This document shows, one piece after another, positions 17,900 to 26,948 of a DNA stretch of 64,000 nucleotides. The first letter of the stretch is position 1. Each line of letters opens with the position of its first letter. The DNA lies in NCBI GenBank assembly GCA_030263395.1, contig SZOW01000013.1, forward strand, positions 25,572-89,571. Direction: 5' to 3'. Source of the stretch: QUBU01 sp014337915 (GTDB lineage Bacteria; Pseudomonadota; Gammaproteobacteria; Steroidobacterales; GCA-2729495). The notes under the pieces are model-generated. The model had not been told where the DNA came from. It worked only from the letters and a program-made list of their open reading frames with translations, and made no database searches. A program made the position numbers and the translations under genes.

Positions 17900-19381
17900 T
17901 CAGGCGCCGGCCGGCGGGCGCGGCTTGCTCTGCCAGGTGAGGTCGAGATCCTTGGCTGCGCGCACGTCGTCGAGGCGCCGCACCGGCGTGCGCCGCGGCG
18001 CCGCCTTGACCTCGGCGGCATCGCTGCGCGCCAGGTCGCGGATCTCCAGCATCGCGGCGATGAAGCCGTCGAGTTCCTCGCGGCACTCGGTCTCGGTGGG
18101 TTCGATCAGCAGGCACTCGGGCACCAGCAGCGGGAAATAGGTGGTCGGCGCGTGGAAGCCGCGGTCGAGCAGCGCCTTGGCGAAGTCCATGGCGGTGACG
18201 CCGGTTTCGCGCGCGATGCCCTTCAGGGAGATGATGAACTCGTGGCTGGCACGCCGTTCGGGATAGGCGACTTCGAAACCGGCCGCGCGCAGCCGCACCA
18301 TCAGGTAGTTGGCATTGAGCGTGGCATGGCCGGACACCCGGCGCATGCCTTCGGCGCCCAGCATGCGCATGTAGACGTAGGCCCGCAGCAGGATGCCGGT
18401 GTTGCCCATGAAGGCCGAGAGGCGGCCGATGGACGCCGGCCGCTCACGCTCGGTCAGCCAGACATAGGCAGCAGCGCGCCGGCCGACGATGGGCACCGGC
18501 AGGTAGGGCTCGAGGCGCGTATTCACGGCGACGACGCCCGCGCCCGGCCCGCCGCCGCCATGGGGCGTGGAGAAGGTCTTGTGCAGGTTGATGTGCACCA
18601 CGTCGAAGCCCATGGTGGCCGGCAGCGCCCGGCCGAGGATGGCATTGAGGTTGGCCCCGTCGTAGTAGAGCAGGCCGCCGGCGCCATGGACGATCGCCGC
18701 CAGTTCCTCGATGCGCCGCTCGAAGACACCGAGCGTCGAGGGATTGGTGAGCATGATGCCCGCAGTGTCGGGCCCGACGGCGGCGCGCAGTGCCTCGAGG
18801 TCGACGTCGCCCTGCGCATCAGTGGGGATCTCGCGCACCTCGTAGCCGCACATGGTGGCGGTGGCCGGGTTGGTACCGTGGGCCGCATCGGGCACGATGA
18901 TCACGCGGCGCGCACTGTCACCACGCGCCTGGTGGTAGGCGCGGATCATGGCCACGCCGGCGTACTCGCCCTGGGCGCCAGCCATCGGCGTCAGCGACAC
19001 GCCACTCATGCCGGTCACGCTCTTCAGCATCTCCTGCAGCTCGAAGAGGCAGGCGAGCACCCCCTGGCCATGCTCCTCCGCCGCCAGCGGGTGGCGCCCG
19101 AGGAAGCCGGGCAGCATGGCCAGCCGGTTCGACGCCCGCGGGTTGTACTTCATGGTGCAGGAGCCGAGCGGATAGAAATGCGTGTCGATGGAGAAGTTCA
19201 GCTGCGACAGCCGCGTGAAGTGCCGCACCACCTGCAGCTCGGACACCTCCGGCAGCAGCGGCGGCGTGCTGCGCAGCGCGGCAGCGGGCAGGTCGCCGAC
19301 CTCCGCCGTCGCGGTCGGTGCATGCGAGGGCGCGCGCCGGCCGGGCCGCGAGTGCTCGAAGATGACCGGTTCGGGCTGCAT
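17900..19381 (-). CDS. gcvPB: Glycine dehydrogenase (decarboxylating) subunit 2
   Basis: A 493-aa C-terminal half of the split P-protein. It has SELQVVRHFTRLSQLN near the start, HFYPLGSCTMKYNP, and NPSTLGVFE. The pyridoxal-phosphate lysine is in HINLHKTFSTPHGGGGPG (near residue 268). With GcvPA it decarboxylates glycine and loads the aminomethyl group onto the lipoyl arm of GcvH. The ATG shares one base with the gcvPA stop (TGATG), which ties translation of the two subunits together. Many gammaproteobacteria have a single fused GcvP, so the split form is a lineage marker. Confidence 0.95.
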   Translation of the reverse strand: MQPEPVIFEHSRPGRRAPSHAPTATAEVGDLPAAALRSTPPLLPEVSELQVVRHFTRLSQLNFSIDTHFYPLGSCTMKYNPRASNRLAMLPGFLGRHPLAAEEHGQGVLACLFELQEMLKSVTGMSGVSLTPMAGAQGEYAGVAMIRAYHQARGDSARRVIIVPDAAHGTNPATATMCGYEVREIPTDAQGDVDLEALRAAVGPDTAGIMLTNPSTLGVFERRIEELAAIVHGAGGLLYYDGANLNAILGRALPATMGFDVVHINLHKTFSTPHGGGGPGAGVVAVNTRLEPYLPVPIVGRRAAAYVWLTERERPASIGRLSAFMGNTGILLRAYVYMRMLGAEGMRRVSGHATLNANYLMVRLRAAGFEVAYPERRASHEFIISLKGIARETGVTAMDFAKALLDRGFHAPTTYFPLLVPECLLIEPTETECREELDGFIAAMLEIRDLARSDAAEVKAAPRRTPVRRLDDVRAAKDLDLTWQSKPRPPAGA

Positions 19382-20754
19382 CAGGCGGATCCCCGGGTGG
19401 CAGGCCGGGCCAGCAGCTCGGCCAGGCTGCGGGCATAGGCGTCGATGTCGGCGGCGCTGCGCGTCTCGGTGGCGCAGACCAGCAGGGCGTTGCCGAACTC
19501 CGGATAGTCGGCCGTGAGGTCGTAACCGCCGAGGATGCCGGCTGCGGACAGGCCGGCCAGCAGCGGCGCCACCGGTCGCTCGAAACGCAGCACCGCCTCG
19601 TGGCAGTACGGCTCGAAGGCCAGCGACACGCCGGGCAGCGCGGTGAGTGCCTGCACCAGGCTGCGGGTGTTGGCGTGGCACTGGGCCGCGACGCGCCGCA
19701 GGCCCTCGGCGCCGAGCAGCGACATGAAGATCGTCGCGCCGGTGACCATCAGGCCCTGGTTGGTGCAGATGTTGGAAGTCGCCTTGGAGCGGCGGATGTG
19801 CTGCTCGCGGGCCTGCAACGTCAGCGTGAAGCCGGGGCGGCCGTCGATGTCGACGGTGCGGCCGACGATGCGGCCCGGCATCTGCCGCACCAGCGCCGCG
19901 CGGCAGGCCAGGTAGCCGAAGTACGGGCCACCCGAGGCGAGCGGGATGCCGAGCGGCTGGCCCTCGCCACAGGCAATGTCGGCGCCGCTACCGCCCCAGC
20001 TGCCCGGCGGCTTGAGCAGCGCCAGCAGCAGCGGGTTGCACACGCCGATGACCAGCATGCCCCGCGCATGAGCCCAGTCGGTGAGTTCGTCGACGGCTTC
20101 CAGTGCGCCGAGGAAGGTCGGCTGCTGGATGGCGAGCGCGGCGAAGTCGTCGCTGCCAGCATCCCGCAGCGCCTCGAGGTCGGTGCACCCGGCCCCCAGC
20201 GGCAGCTCCACCAGTTCGATCCCCTGCCCCGCCAGCAGGCCGCGCGCCACGGCGCGGAACACCGGCGCGAGCGCGCGCGTAGTCAGCACCCGCCGCGACG
20301 TCGACTTGCGGTTGGCGCGCACCGCCATCAGGCAGGCCTCGGCGAAGGCGGTGGCGCCGTCGTACATCGAGGCATTGGACACCTCGAGGCCGGTGAGGCC
20401 CGCCATCATCGACTGGTACTCGTAGATGAGCTGCAGCGTGCCCTGGCTGGCCTCGGCCTGGTAGGGCGTGTAGGCACTGTAGAACTCGCCGCGGGTGGCG
20501 AGCTCCCAGACCGCGGCCGGGATGTAGTGGTCATAGGCGCCGGCGCCGATGAAGCACAGCGGGCGGCCATCGCTGCTGGCGCGGTCGAGCATCAGCCGCG
20601 TCACCTCGGCCTCGGAGAGGCCGGGTCCGATCGCCGGCAGGCCGGCGACCGCGAGGCGCGCCGGGATCTCGTCGAACAGGGCATCGATACTGCCGGCGCC
20701 GATGACGCCCAGCATCTCGGTGACGTCGCGGGCCGTATGGGGAATGAAAGGCAA
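19381..20754 (-). CDS. gcvPA: Glycine dehydrogenase (decarboxylating) subunit 1
   Basis: A 457-aa N-terminal half of the split glycine decarboxylase. It starts PFIPHTARDVTEML as usual, with FIGAGAYDHYIPAA, the substrate-cleft YTPYQAEASQGTLQ segment, and GLEVSNASMYDG. It pairs with GcvPB to form the active PLP enzyme. The family start aligns with a TTG codon at 20752-20754, with GGAG 10 nt upstream; there is no alternative ATG at that point. It lies 17 nt after gcvH. Confidence 0.95.
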   Translation of the reverse strand: MPFIPHTARDVTEMLGVIGAGSIDALFDEIPARLAVAGLPAIGPGLSEAEVTRLMLDRASSDGRPLCFIGAGAYDHYIPAAVWELATRGEFYSAYTPYQAEASQGTLQLIYEYQSMMAGLTGLEVSNASMYDGATAFAEACLMAVRANRKSTSRRVLTTRALAPVFRAVARGLLAGQGIELVELPLGAGCTDLEALRDAGSDDFAALAIQQPTFLGALEAVDELTDWAHARGMLVIGVCNPLLLALLKPPGSWGGSGADIACGEGQPLGIPLASGGPYFGYLACRAALVRQMPGRIVGRTVDIDGRPGFTLTLQAREQHIRRSKATSNICTNQGLMVTGATIFMSLLGAEGLRRVAAQCHANTRSLVQALTALPGVSLAFEPYCHEAVLRFERPVAPLLAGLSAAGILGGYDLTADYPEFGNALLVCATETRSAADIDAYARSLAELLARPATRGSA

Positions 20755-20771
20755 GGCAGTGACTCCGGACT

Positions 20772-21158
20772 TCAGCCTTCCGCGGCGAGGACCTGCTGGT
20801 AGGCGGCGGCATCGAGCAGGCCCGCCACGGCCGTGGCCGGTGCGATGCGCAACAGCCAGCCATCGCCATAGGGACTGCTGTTCACCAGCCCTGGCTCCTG
20901 CTCCAGGGCGTCGTTGACCGCCACCACGGTGCCGGCGAGCGGCGCATAGACGTCGGAGGCGGCCTTCACCGACTCCACGACCGCGCAGCCCTGTCCCGCG
21001 GCGAGCGTGGCGCCGGCCTCCGGCAACTCGACGAAGACCAGCTCGCCGAGCTGCTGCTGGGCATGGTCGGTGATGCCCACGACCACGGTCCCGTCACTCT
21101 CCTGGCGCAACCACTCGTGGTCGCGGGTGTACTTCAGTTCCCCTGGCACGGCGCTCAT
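20772..21158 (-). CDS. gcvH: Glycine cleavage system H protein
   Basis: A 128-aa lipoyl carrier. It has KYTRDHEWL at the start, VELPEAG, and the lipoylation site VVESVKAASDVYAP with Lys65. An ALEQEPGLVN helix and SPYGDGWLLRI follow near the end. It shuttles the aminomethyl intermediate from the P-protein to GcvT and then to the L-protein. No lipoamide dehydrogenase gene is in the window. It lies 34 nt after gcvT. Confidence 0.96.
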   Translation of the reverse strand: MSAVPGELKYTRDHEWLRQESDGTVVVGITDHAQQQLGELVFVELPEAGATLAAGQGCAVVESVKAASDVYAPLAGTVVAVNDALEQEPGLVNSSPYGDGWLLRIAPATAVAGLLDAAAYQQVLAAEG

Positions 21159-21192
21159 GGTGTGTCTGCCTCCGCAGCAGTTCCCGGTGTTT

Positions 21193-22284
21193 TCAGCTGA
21201 CGAGCACGCGGCCGTGCCGCACGAAAGGCGGACGCAGCAGCCGCGCCGGGCGCAACGCGCCCCGGATCTCGACTTCGCAGGCCCCGGCGGCGGCAACCGG
21301 CACGCGCGCCAGGGCGATGGAACAGTTCATGGTGGGCGAGAAGCCGCCGCTGGTGACCAGGCCATCGCCGGCGGCGGTGACGACGCGCTGGCCGCGACGC
21401 ATGACCCCGCGCTCGCCGAGCACCAGGCCGGCCAGCCGCTGGGCGGGGCCGGCGGCGCGCTCGCGCTCCAGTGCGCCGCGGCCGATGAACGCGCGCCCGG
21501 CCGGCTCCCAGGCGACGGTCCAGGCCAGGCCGGACACCAGCGGCGAGGTCGCCTCATCCATGTCCTGGCCATAGAGGTTCATGCCGGCCTCGAGGCGCAG
21601 CGTGTCGCGAGCACCCAGCCCACAGGGCGCGATGCCCACGGCGAGCGCCGCATCCCAGAAGGCGAGCCCGGCAGCGGCCGGCAACAGCACTTCCCAGCCG
21701 TCCTCGCCGGTGTAGCCGGTGCGGCCGACGAAGGCATCGCCAGCCTCGGCGGCATGGAAGGGTTCGAGCGCCAGCGCCGCGGCCCGCAGGGATTCGGGCA
21801 GCAGCGGCGCGGCGCGTTCGCAGGCCCGCGGGCCCTGCACCGCCAGCATCACCAGGTCCCTGCGCGGCTGCAGCGCCAGGTCGAAGCCGGCGGCTGCCGC
21901 GCTCATCCAGGCGAGATCCTTGTCGCTGGTGCCGGCATTGACGACCACGCGAAAGGGCGTGGCCGCGCCCGCAACGCGCCGGTAGGCGATGAGGTCGTCT
22001 ATGACGCCGCCTTCCTCGTTGAGCATGCAGCTGTAGAGCGCCTGGCCCGGGACGAGGCGCGCCACGTCGTTGGCCAGCAGCCGGCGCAGCCACGCCGTGG
22101 CATCGGCCCCGGCCACGTCCACCACCAGCATGTGCGAGACGTCGAAGATGCCGGCATCGCGGCGCACCCGATGATGCTCCTCGAGCTGTGAGCCATAGTG
22201 CAGCGGCATGTCCCAGCCACCGAAGGGCACCATCTGGCCTCCGGCGCCCACATGACGGTCATGCAGTGGCGTGCGCTTCGACAT
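21193..22284 (-). CDS. gcvT: Glycine cleavage system T protein (aminomethyltransferase)
   Basis: A 363-aa folate-binding enzyme with the usual order. The N terminus has RTPLHDRHVGAGGQMVPFGGWDMP, then IFDVSHM, a tetrahydrofolate-site region with VVNAGTSDKDLAWM, and RTGYTGEDGWEV near residue 190. LGARDTLRLEAGMNLYGQDM precedes the C-terminal barrel. It transfers the methylene from aminomethyl-GcvH to tetrahydrofolate. It is the first gene of the gcv operon. An intrinsic-terminator-like hairpin ends 15 nt before its ATG. GGAAT about 8 nt upstream is the only visible ribosome binding site. Confidence 0.96.
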   Translation of the reverse strand: MSKRTPLHDRHVGAGGQMVPFGGWDMPLHYGSQLEEHHRVRRDAGIFDVSHMLVVDVAGADATAWLRRLLANDVARLVPGQALYSCMLNEEGGVIDDLIAYRRVAGAATPFRVVVNAGTSDKDLAWMSAAAAGFDLALQPRRDLVMLAVQGPRACERAAPLLPESLRAAALALEPFHAAEAGDAFVGRTGYTGEDGWEVLLPAAAGLAFWDAALAVGIAPCGLGARDTLRLEAGMNLYGQDMDEATSPLVSGLAWTVAWEPAGRAFIGRGALERERAAGPAQRLAGLVLGERGVMRRGQRVVTAAGDGLVTSGGFSPTMNCSIALARVPVAAAGACEVEIRGALRPARLLRPPFVRHGRVLVS

Positions 22285-22299
22285 GGCGGATTCCGAATG

Positions 22300-22331
22300 A
22301 AAAAGGGCGGCAGGCTCGAGGTCTGCCGCCC
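22300..22331 (-). terminator. Intrinsic terminator/attenuator hairpin in gcvT leader
   Basis: On the minus strand a perfect 9-bp GC-rich stem (GGGCGGCAG with CTGCCGCCC, loop of 9 nt) is followed by five T residues at 22304-22300. The ATG of gcvT is only 15 nt further on. It could simply terminate the pepP-ubiH-ubiI transcript, whose last stop is at 22442. A gcvT promoter placed after it would leave almost no leader. This makes an attenuator in a longer gcvT leader an attractive reading. A second stem upstream uses TGGAAG (22370-22365) with CTTCCA (22345-22340). Confidence 0.7.
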
Positions 22332-22397
22332 CGCTGTCCTGGAAGCTGAGGGATCGGGTCCGGCCTTCCACCGCGATCGCCGGCGATCCGGCGCGTG

Positions 22398-22403
22398 ATC
22401 TTA
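22398..22403 (-). promoter_or_regulatory. Possible gcvT -10 box (TAAGAT)
   Basis: TAAGAT on the minus strand, 38 nt after the stop of the UbiI-like gene, is the best -10-like hexamer before the gcvT leader hairpins. No good -35 at 17 bp is seen. If used, transcripts would start near 22391 and contain both leader stems. Confidence 0.3.
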
Positions 22404-22441
22404 CGCCATGGCGCCAGCGGCCACCAGCAACGCCCGGCCAT

Positions 22442-23695
22442 TCAGGAAGCCGAGCCGCGGCGCACCCAGGCGGGCACCTCGCCAGTCCGTCCCATGGCCA
22501 TGTCGGCCAGCCGCGCCTTCACCGGGCCGAGGCGATCGACCAGCGCCAGGCCATGGCCTGCCATTCGCGACAGGCCGGGCACGCTGCTGGAGAAGGCGGC
22601 ATTGATCAGGCTCATGGCGCTGATGGTCGCGGCGTTCTCGCCGCGGCGTGCGCGCTCGAAGCGGCGCAGGGCCAGGGGATCGCCGGGATCGGCATGCGGC
22701 AATGCCAGGTGATCCGCCAGTACCTGCGCCAGCACCACCGCATCGCGGAACGCGAGATTGACGCCCTGCCCCGCCAGCGGATGCACGCGATGCGCGGCAT
22801 CGCCGATCAGCGCAAAGCGCAGGCCGCTGTACTGCGCGGCATTGGCGGCAGCCAGTTCGAAGGCGGCGCGCTGCGTGGTGAGCCGCAGGCCGCCGAGCAC
22901 GCCGCCCATGGCCGCGGTCACCTCGCGCTCGAACTCCGGAATGCCGAGTGCCAGCAGGCCCGCCGCCCGGGCAGACGCGCAGGACCAGACCAGCGACACC
23001 CGGCCATCCGCCAGCGGCAACAGTGCCACGGGCCCGTCGGGCAGGAAGCACTGCCAGGCCGTGTCGTCATGCGGACGCTCGCTCGCGAGATGCGCGACCA
23101 CGGCGTGCTGGCCATAGGCCCGATGCTGAGCGCCGACGCCGAGCGCCTGCCGCAGCCACGAGGCATGGCCGTCGGCACCGACCACCAGCCGCGCCCGCAG
23201 CAGGCCACCGCCTGCGAGGCTGACGCTGGCGGCATCGGCATCGATCGCCAGCGCTGCGGGCTTCGTAGCGGGCAGCAGCTGCAACCCGCCGCCCGGGGCA
23301 TGCCAGAGCGCGGCGCGCAGCAGCTCGTTCTCGACGATGTAGCCGAGTTCCGCCACGCCCTGCCCCGCGGCATCGAAATGGATGGACGCCGCACCATCGG
23401 GTGCCCCGGCTGGGTGCCACACGACCATGCGGCGATACGGCCCGACGCGCTGCGCCGGCAGCAACGGCCAGGCGGCGCAACGTTCGAGGATGGTCCGCGA
23501 CCCCGGCGACAGCGCCACCACCCGCAGGCCGACCTCGGCATCGGGCGCAGTTGCCGGTGCGTCACCAGCATCGAGCACGGCGATGGACAGCCCGGGTCGC
23601 CGCCCGCCGCCGAGCACCGCGAGCAGGCGCGCGAAAGCGAGCCCGGCGTGGCCGCCGCCGACGACCAGTACGTCTACATCGACGGCCGCGCTCAC
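22442..23695 (-). CDS. UbiI/VisC-like FAD monooxygenase of ubiquinone synthesis
   Basis: A 417-aa flavoprotein hydroxylase of the UbiH/UbiI/COQ6 family. It has the dinucleotide motif VVGGGHAGLAFA near residue 10, the VVGADGHASWLRQ (DG) motif, and IGDAAHRVHPLAGQGVNLAFRD near residue 290. The GDAAHxxHPLAGQG form is closer to UbiI/UbiF than to UbiH. Since Coq7 is present in the window for the C6 step, this enzyme most likely does ring C5 hydroxylation. GTG start overlaps the ubiH stop (GTGA). It ends the ygfB-pepP-ubiH transcript. Confidence 0.85.
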   Translation of the reverse strand: MSAAVDVDVLVVGGGHAGLAFARLLAVLGGGRRPGLSIAVLDAGDAPATAPDAEVGLRVVALSPGSRTILERCAAWPLLPAQRVGPYRRMVVWHPAGAPDGAASIHFDAAGQGVAELGYIVENELLRAALWHAPGGGLQLLPATKPAALAIDADAASVSLAGGGLLRARLVVGADGHASWLRQALGVGAQHRAYGQHAVVAHLASERPHDDTAWQCFLPDGPVALLPLADGRVSLVWSCASARAAGLLALGIPEFEREVTAAMGGVLGGLRLTTQRAAFELAAANAAQYSGLRFALIGDAAHRVHPLAGQGVNLAFRDAVVLAQVLADHLALPHADPGDPLALRRFERARRGENAATISAMSLINAAFSSSVPGLSRMAGHGLALVDRLGPVKARLADMAMGRTGEVPAWVRRGSAS

Positions 23696-24921
23696 AGCGG
23701 CAACCCGCGGGCGAGGCGCGTCATCGGGCCGGCCATGCCCATGGTGTGGCGCGCCAGCGCGCGCTTGGCGCCCGGCAGCATGTCGAACAACAGCAGTCCC
23801 GCGCCACGGGCCGGTCCCATGCCCGGCGCCGCCAGCCCGAACAGCCGGATCAGGCCATCGGTGAAGCCGATGACGTTGCGCTGGTCGCGCCGGCGCAACT
23901 CGGCGTAGCGCGCCAGCGTCGCGGCGCCGCCCGGGTCGGCCCCGGAGCGGACCGCATCGGCCACCACCTCCGCGAGTGTGGCGACATCGCGCAGGCCGAG
24001 GTTGTAGCCCTGGCCGGCGACCGGGTGCAGGCCCTGCGCCGCATTGCCGATGACCGCCGCACGCGGTGCAGTGATGTCCTGCGCCTGCACCAGCGACAGC
24101 GGATAGGCGCTGCGCCGGCCGAGCTGCACGAAATCGCCGAGCCGGTGCCCGAAGCCGTCCTGCAGGAGCCGGAGGAATGCCGCATCGTCCAGAGCCAGCG
24201 CCGCCACGGCGGCGGCCGGCGGCCGTGCCAGCACGAACACGTAACGGCCGTCGCGGAATGGCAGCAGCGCCAGCGGTCCCTCGGCACTGAAGCGCTCGTA
24301 GGCGGTGCTGGCGCTCGGTGCGCCGGCGATGGCGACGTTGCCGACCACCGCGGTCTGCTCGTAGCTGCGCTCCGTGGCAGCGATGCCGAGCGCCTGGCGC
24401 AGGCTGGAGCGCGCACCATCGGCGACGACCAGCAGGCGCGCGCGCAGCTGCCCGCCGCTCCGGGCCGCATCGAGTGTCGTGCTGATGTGCGCCTGCTCCA
24501 CCGTCGGTGACTGCAACGACCCGGGGCAGAACACCTCGACACCCGGCGCCGCGCCGAGCCGCGCCCAGAGCGCGGCGCCGAGGTCGCGACTGGCCACGAC
24601 ATGGCCGAGCGTGTCCACGCCCTGCTGCTCGGCGCTGATGATGGCACTGCCGAAGCGGCCGCGCTCGGAGACGTGGATGCGGCGGATGGGCGTGGCGAGC
24701 GCCGCCACCTCCCCCCAGGCACCGATGCCGTCGAGGATGATGCGGCTGCTGCGCGAGAGGGCGATGGTCCGGTCGTCGAAGGACGGCTGCGCGGCGCTGG
24801 CGACGGGCACCGCCTCCACCAGCGCCACCCGCAGCGGCAGGGCGGCCAGCGCACAGGCGAGGCTGGCGCCGACCAGGCCGCCGCCGGAGATGACCACGTC
24901 GAATTCCGCGGCAGCGCTCAT
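23692..24921 (-). CDS. ubiH: 2-octaprenyl-6-methoxyphenol hydroxylase, UbiH
   Basis: A 409-aa FAD monooxygenase. It has FDVVISGGGLVGASLA at the N terminus, SFDDRTIALS near residue 45, VVADGARSSLRQ (DG motif), and the UbiH-type IGNAAQGLHPVAGQGYNLGLRD. The GNAAQ form is the usual UbiH signature. It hydroxylates the ubiquinone ring at C1 in an aerobic inner-membrane complex. The ATG overlaps the pepP stop by 4 nt and the 3' end overlaps the next hydroxylase by 4 nt, as in the gammaproteobacterial pepP-ubiH-ubiI cluster. Confidence 0.93.
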   Translation of the reverse strand: MSAAAEFDVVISGGGLVGASLACALAALPLRVALVEAVPVASAAQPSFDDRTIALSRSSRIILDGIGAWGEVAALATPIRRIHVSERGRFGSAIISAEQQGVDTLGHVVASRDLGAALWARLGAAPGVEVFCPGSLQSPTVEQAHISTTLDAARSGGQLRARLLVVADGARSSLRQALGIAATERSYEQTAVVGNVAIAGAPSASTAYERFSAEGPLALLPFRDGRYVFVLARPPAAAVAALALDDAAFLRLLQDGFGHRLGDFVQLGRRSAYPLSLVQAQDITAPRAAVIGNAAQGLHPVAGQGYNLGLRDVATLAEVVADAVRSGADPGGAATLARYAELRRRDQRNVIGFTDGLIRLFGLAAPGMGPARGAGLLLFDMLPGAKRALARHTMGMAGPMTRLARGLPL

Positions 24922-26228
24922 GCTGCCGTACCCACCAGGGCCTCGATCGCATCCGGGTCGGTGGGCAGGTCGCCGGTCAGCACCTCGATGCCGTCGCCGG
25001 TCACCAGCACATCGTCCTCGATGCGCACGCCGATGCCCTGCCAGCGCGGTGCGACGCCGCGTGTGCCCGGCGGAATGTAGATCCCGGGTTCCACGGTCAG
25101 CACCATGCCCGGTTCCAGCATCCGCCACTGGTCGCCGACCTTGTAGTCGCCCACATCGTGCACATCCATGCCGAGCCAGTGACCGGTGCGATGCATGAAG
25201 AACCGGCGGTAGTCGCCGTTGCGGATGATGGCGGCCGGCGTACCTTCCAGGATGCCGAGGCGGCGCAGGCCGCGGGCGATGACTGCCACCGCGGCATCAT
25301 GCGGCTCGTTCCAGTGGTTGCCGGCGGCGATCGCCCGAAACGCGGCCTGCTGGGCCTCCAGCACCACTTCGTAGATGGCGCGCTGCGCCGGCGTGAAGCG
25401 CCCGCCCACCGGCCAGGTGCGTGTGACATCGGCGGCATAGCAGTCGTGTTCGCTGCCGGCATCGACCAGCAGCAGGTCACCTTCCTGCATCTGCCGTCGG
25501 TTCGCCGAATAGTGCAGCACGCAGGCATTGGGCCCGGAGCCGACGATGGGCAGGTAGGCCGGCTGCATGCCATGGCGCCGGAATTCGTGGAGGTATTCCG
25601 CCTCGATCTCGTATTCATGGAGGCCGGGCTGGCAGCGCGCCATGGCCCGACGATGGGCGCTGGTGGTCACGGCAGCCGCACGTCGCAGGCAGCCGAGTTC
25701 GGCGCGGCTTTTGTACAGGCGCATGTCGTGCAGGAAATGGTCGAGCGCGATGAACTCGTCGGGCGTGTGGGTGCCGGGGCTGCCCCGGCTGCGCAGCGCC
25801 GTCACCCAGCCGATCAGGCGGCTGTCGAATTCCGGGTTCGCGCCCATCGTGTAGTACACGCGCTCCGCCTGCTCGATGATGCCGGGCAGGATCTCGTCGA
25901 CATCGCTGATGGGGAATGCGTCGCTGGCACCGTAACCGGACACCGCCTGCTCGGGCCCGGCGCGGGCGCCGTCCCAGGTCTCGCGCAGCGGGTCACGATC
26001 CCGGCAGAACAGGATGTACTCGCCCTGGGGCCGGCCCGGCGCCAGCACCGCGATCGCCTCGGGCTCGGGGAAACCGGTGATGTAGAAGAAGTCGCTGTCC
26101 TGCCGGTAGGGATACTCCACGTCACGGTTGCGCAGCCGGGCGGGGGCGGCCGGCAGGATGCCGATGCCGCCGCGGCCGATCATGCGCATCAGCTGGCGCC
26201 GGCGCCGGAGGAACTCGCTGGCTTTCAC
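24918..26228 (-). CDS. pepP: Xaa-Pro aminopeptidase PepP
   Basis: A 436-aa pita-bread metallopeptidase, close to the usual 441 aa. The N-terminal domain has YPYRQDSDFFYITGFPEPEA. The catalytic domain holds the two-metal ligands: LLVDAGSEHDCYAADVTRTW (two Asp), HRTGHWLGMDVHDVG (His), LTVEPGIYI (Glu) and IGVRIEDDVLV (Glu). It removes N-terminal residues before proline. The GTG at 26228 aligns with the known family start (KxxEFxRRRxxL), 10 nt after ygfB. No strong ribosome binding site is seen, so coupling to ygfB is likely. Confidence 0.94.
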   Translation of the reverse strand: MKASEFLRRRRQLMRMIGRGGIGILPAAPARLRNRDVEYPYRQDSDFFYITGFPEPEAIAVLAPGRPQGEYILFCRDRDPLRETWDGARAGPEQAVSGYGASDAFPISDVDEILPGIIEQAERVYYTMGANPEFDSRLIGWVTALRSRGSPGTHTPDEFIALDHFLHDMRLYKSRAELGCLRRAAAVTTSAHRRAMARCQPGLHEYEIEAEYLHEFRRHGMQPAYLPIVGSGPNACVLHYSANRRQMQEGDLLLVDAGSEHDCYAADVTRTWPVGGRFTPAQRAIYEVVLEAQQAAFRAIAAGNHWNEPHDAAVAVIARGLRRLGILEGTPAAIIRNGDYRRFFMHRTGHWLGMDVHDVGDYKVGDQWRMLEPGMVLTVEPGIYIPPGTRGVAPRWQGIGVRIEDDVLVTGDGIEVLTGDLPTDPDAIEALVGTAA

Positions 26229-26238
26229 GGCCGGGCCG

Positions 26239-26817
26239 TCAGTGCAGGCTGGCGTTGCCCGCCGCGCCACGCGCTTCGTGCAACTCCTCGAACATGAGCT
26301 GGACGCTGACGCGCACGAACTCGACCAGCTCGGCATAGGCGGCCTCGCCCTCCGGCTCGGTCTCGGCCTGGCCGACGGTGGCCCGGGCAATTTCGGCGAA
26401 GTCGCCGATGATCTCCCGTGCGGTATCGCTGGCGAGCGCGGCACGCGCCCCGGGGCTGGCGGCGGCTTCACCGAGCCCTTCCATGAAGCCGGTGCACCAG
26501 GCGCCCAGCGCCTCGGTGCGTTCGGCGAGCGGGCGCTCGTCGGGTGGCAACAGCAACGTGAAGGCCATGGCGCCTTCCGACAGTGCCGCGCAGCTGGCCT
26601 CGGCCAGGGCCCCGAGCAGGTCCGCGGTGTCGGCACCCGCCTCGGCGGCGCCGTCGGCAGTCAGCAGCGAGGCGACCCAGGCCGGCCCGGCCCGCCCACC
26701 GAGCACGCAGGCCAGCCCGCAGAGGCTGCCGTGCGCCTCGGTGACGCCCGGGCTGGCACCCAGCTCACCCAGGGCGTCCTCGATGAGGGAAAAGCTCGGC
26801 AATCCTGTGCTGGCCAT
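26239..26817 (-). CDS. UPF0149/YgfB family protein
   Basis: A 192-aa all-helical soluble protein that starts SLIEDALGELGASPGVTEAHGSLCGLAC, a pattern typical of YgfB. It continues with LLPPDERPLAERTEALGAWCTGFMEGLG and ends ELHEARGAAGNASLH. It is the first gene of the pepP-ubiH operon, the standard position. YgfB in Pseudomonas aeruginosa has been reported to affect beta-lactam resistance regulation; that role is not inferable here. Confidence 0.9.
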   Translation of the reverse strand: MASTGLPSFSLIEDALGELGASPGVTEAHGSLCGLACVLGGRAGPAWVASLLTADGAAEAGADTADLLGALAEASCAALSEGAMAFTLLLPPDERPLAERTEALGAWCTGFMEGLGEAAASPGARAALASDTAREIIGDFAEIARATVGQAETEPEGEAAYAELVEFVRVSVQLMFEELHEARGAAGNASLH

Positions 26818-26912
26818 GTGGGTTTCAGCCGCGCCGGCATCCTTGTGTTTTGCATAACCGGGCGATGCTCCGGCAGGGCAATTATCCTAGCATCGGCCAC
26901 CGGGCCGCGCAT

Positions 26913-26942
26913 TTGACCGTCCCCGGGGGGCAGAACTATATT
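26913..26942 (+). promoter_or_regulatory. Promoter for TIGR02449-zapA
   Basis: TTGACC at 26913-26918 and TATATT at 26937-26942 are separated by 18 bp, a good sigma70 match. A start about 7 nt after the -10 would coincide with the A of the ATG at 26949, so the mRNA may be leaderless. Confidence 0.6.
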
Positions 26943-26948
26943 CATTTG

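Noticed and set aside
22330..22403. Glycine riboswitch before gcvT
   Set aside because: Only a short AGGACAG-like match is present; the conserved aptamer pieces and tandem layout are missing by eye. Kept only as an attenuator candidate.
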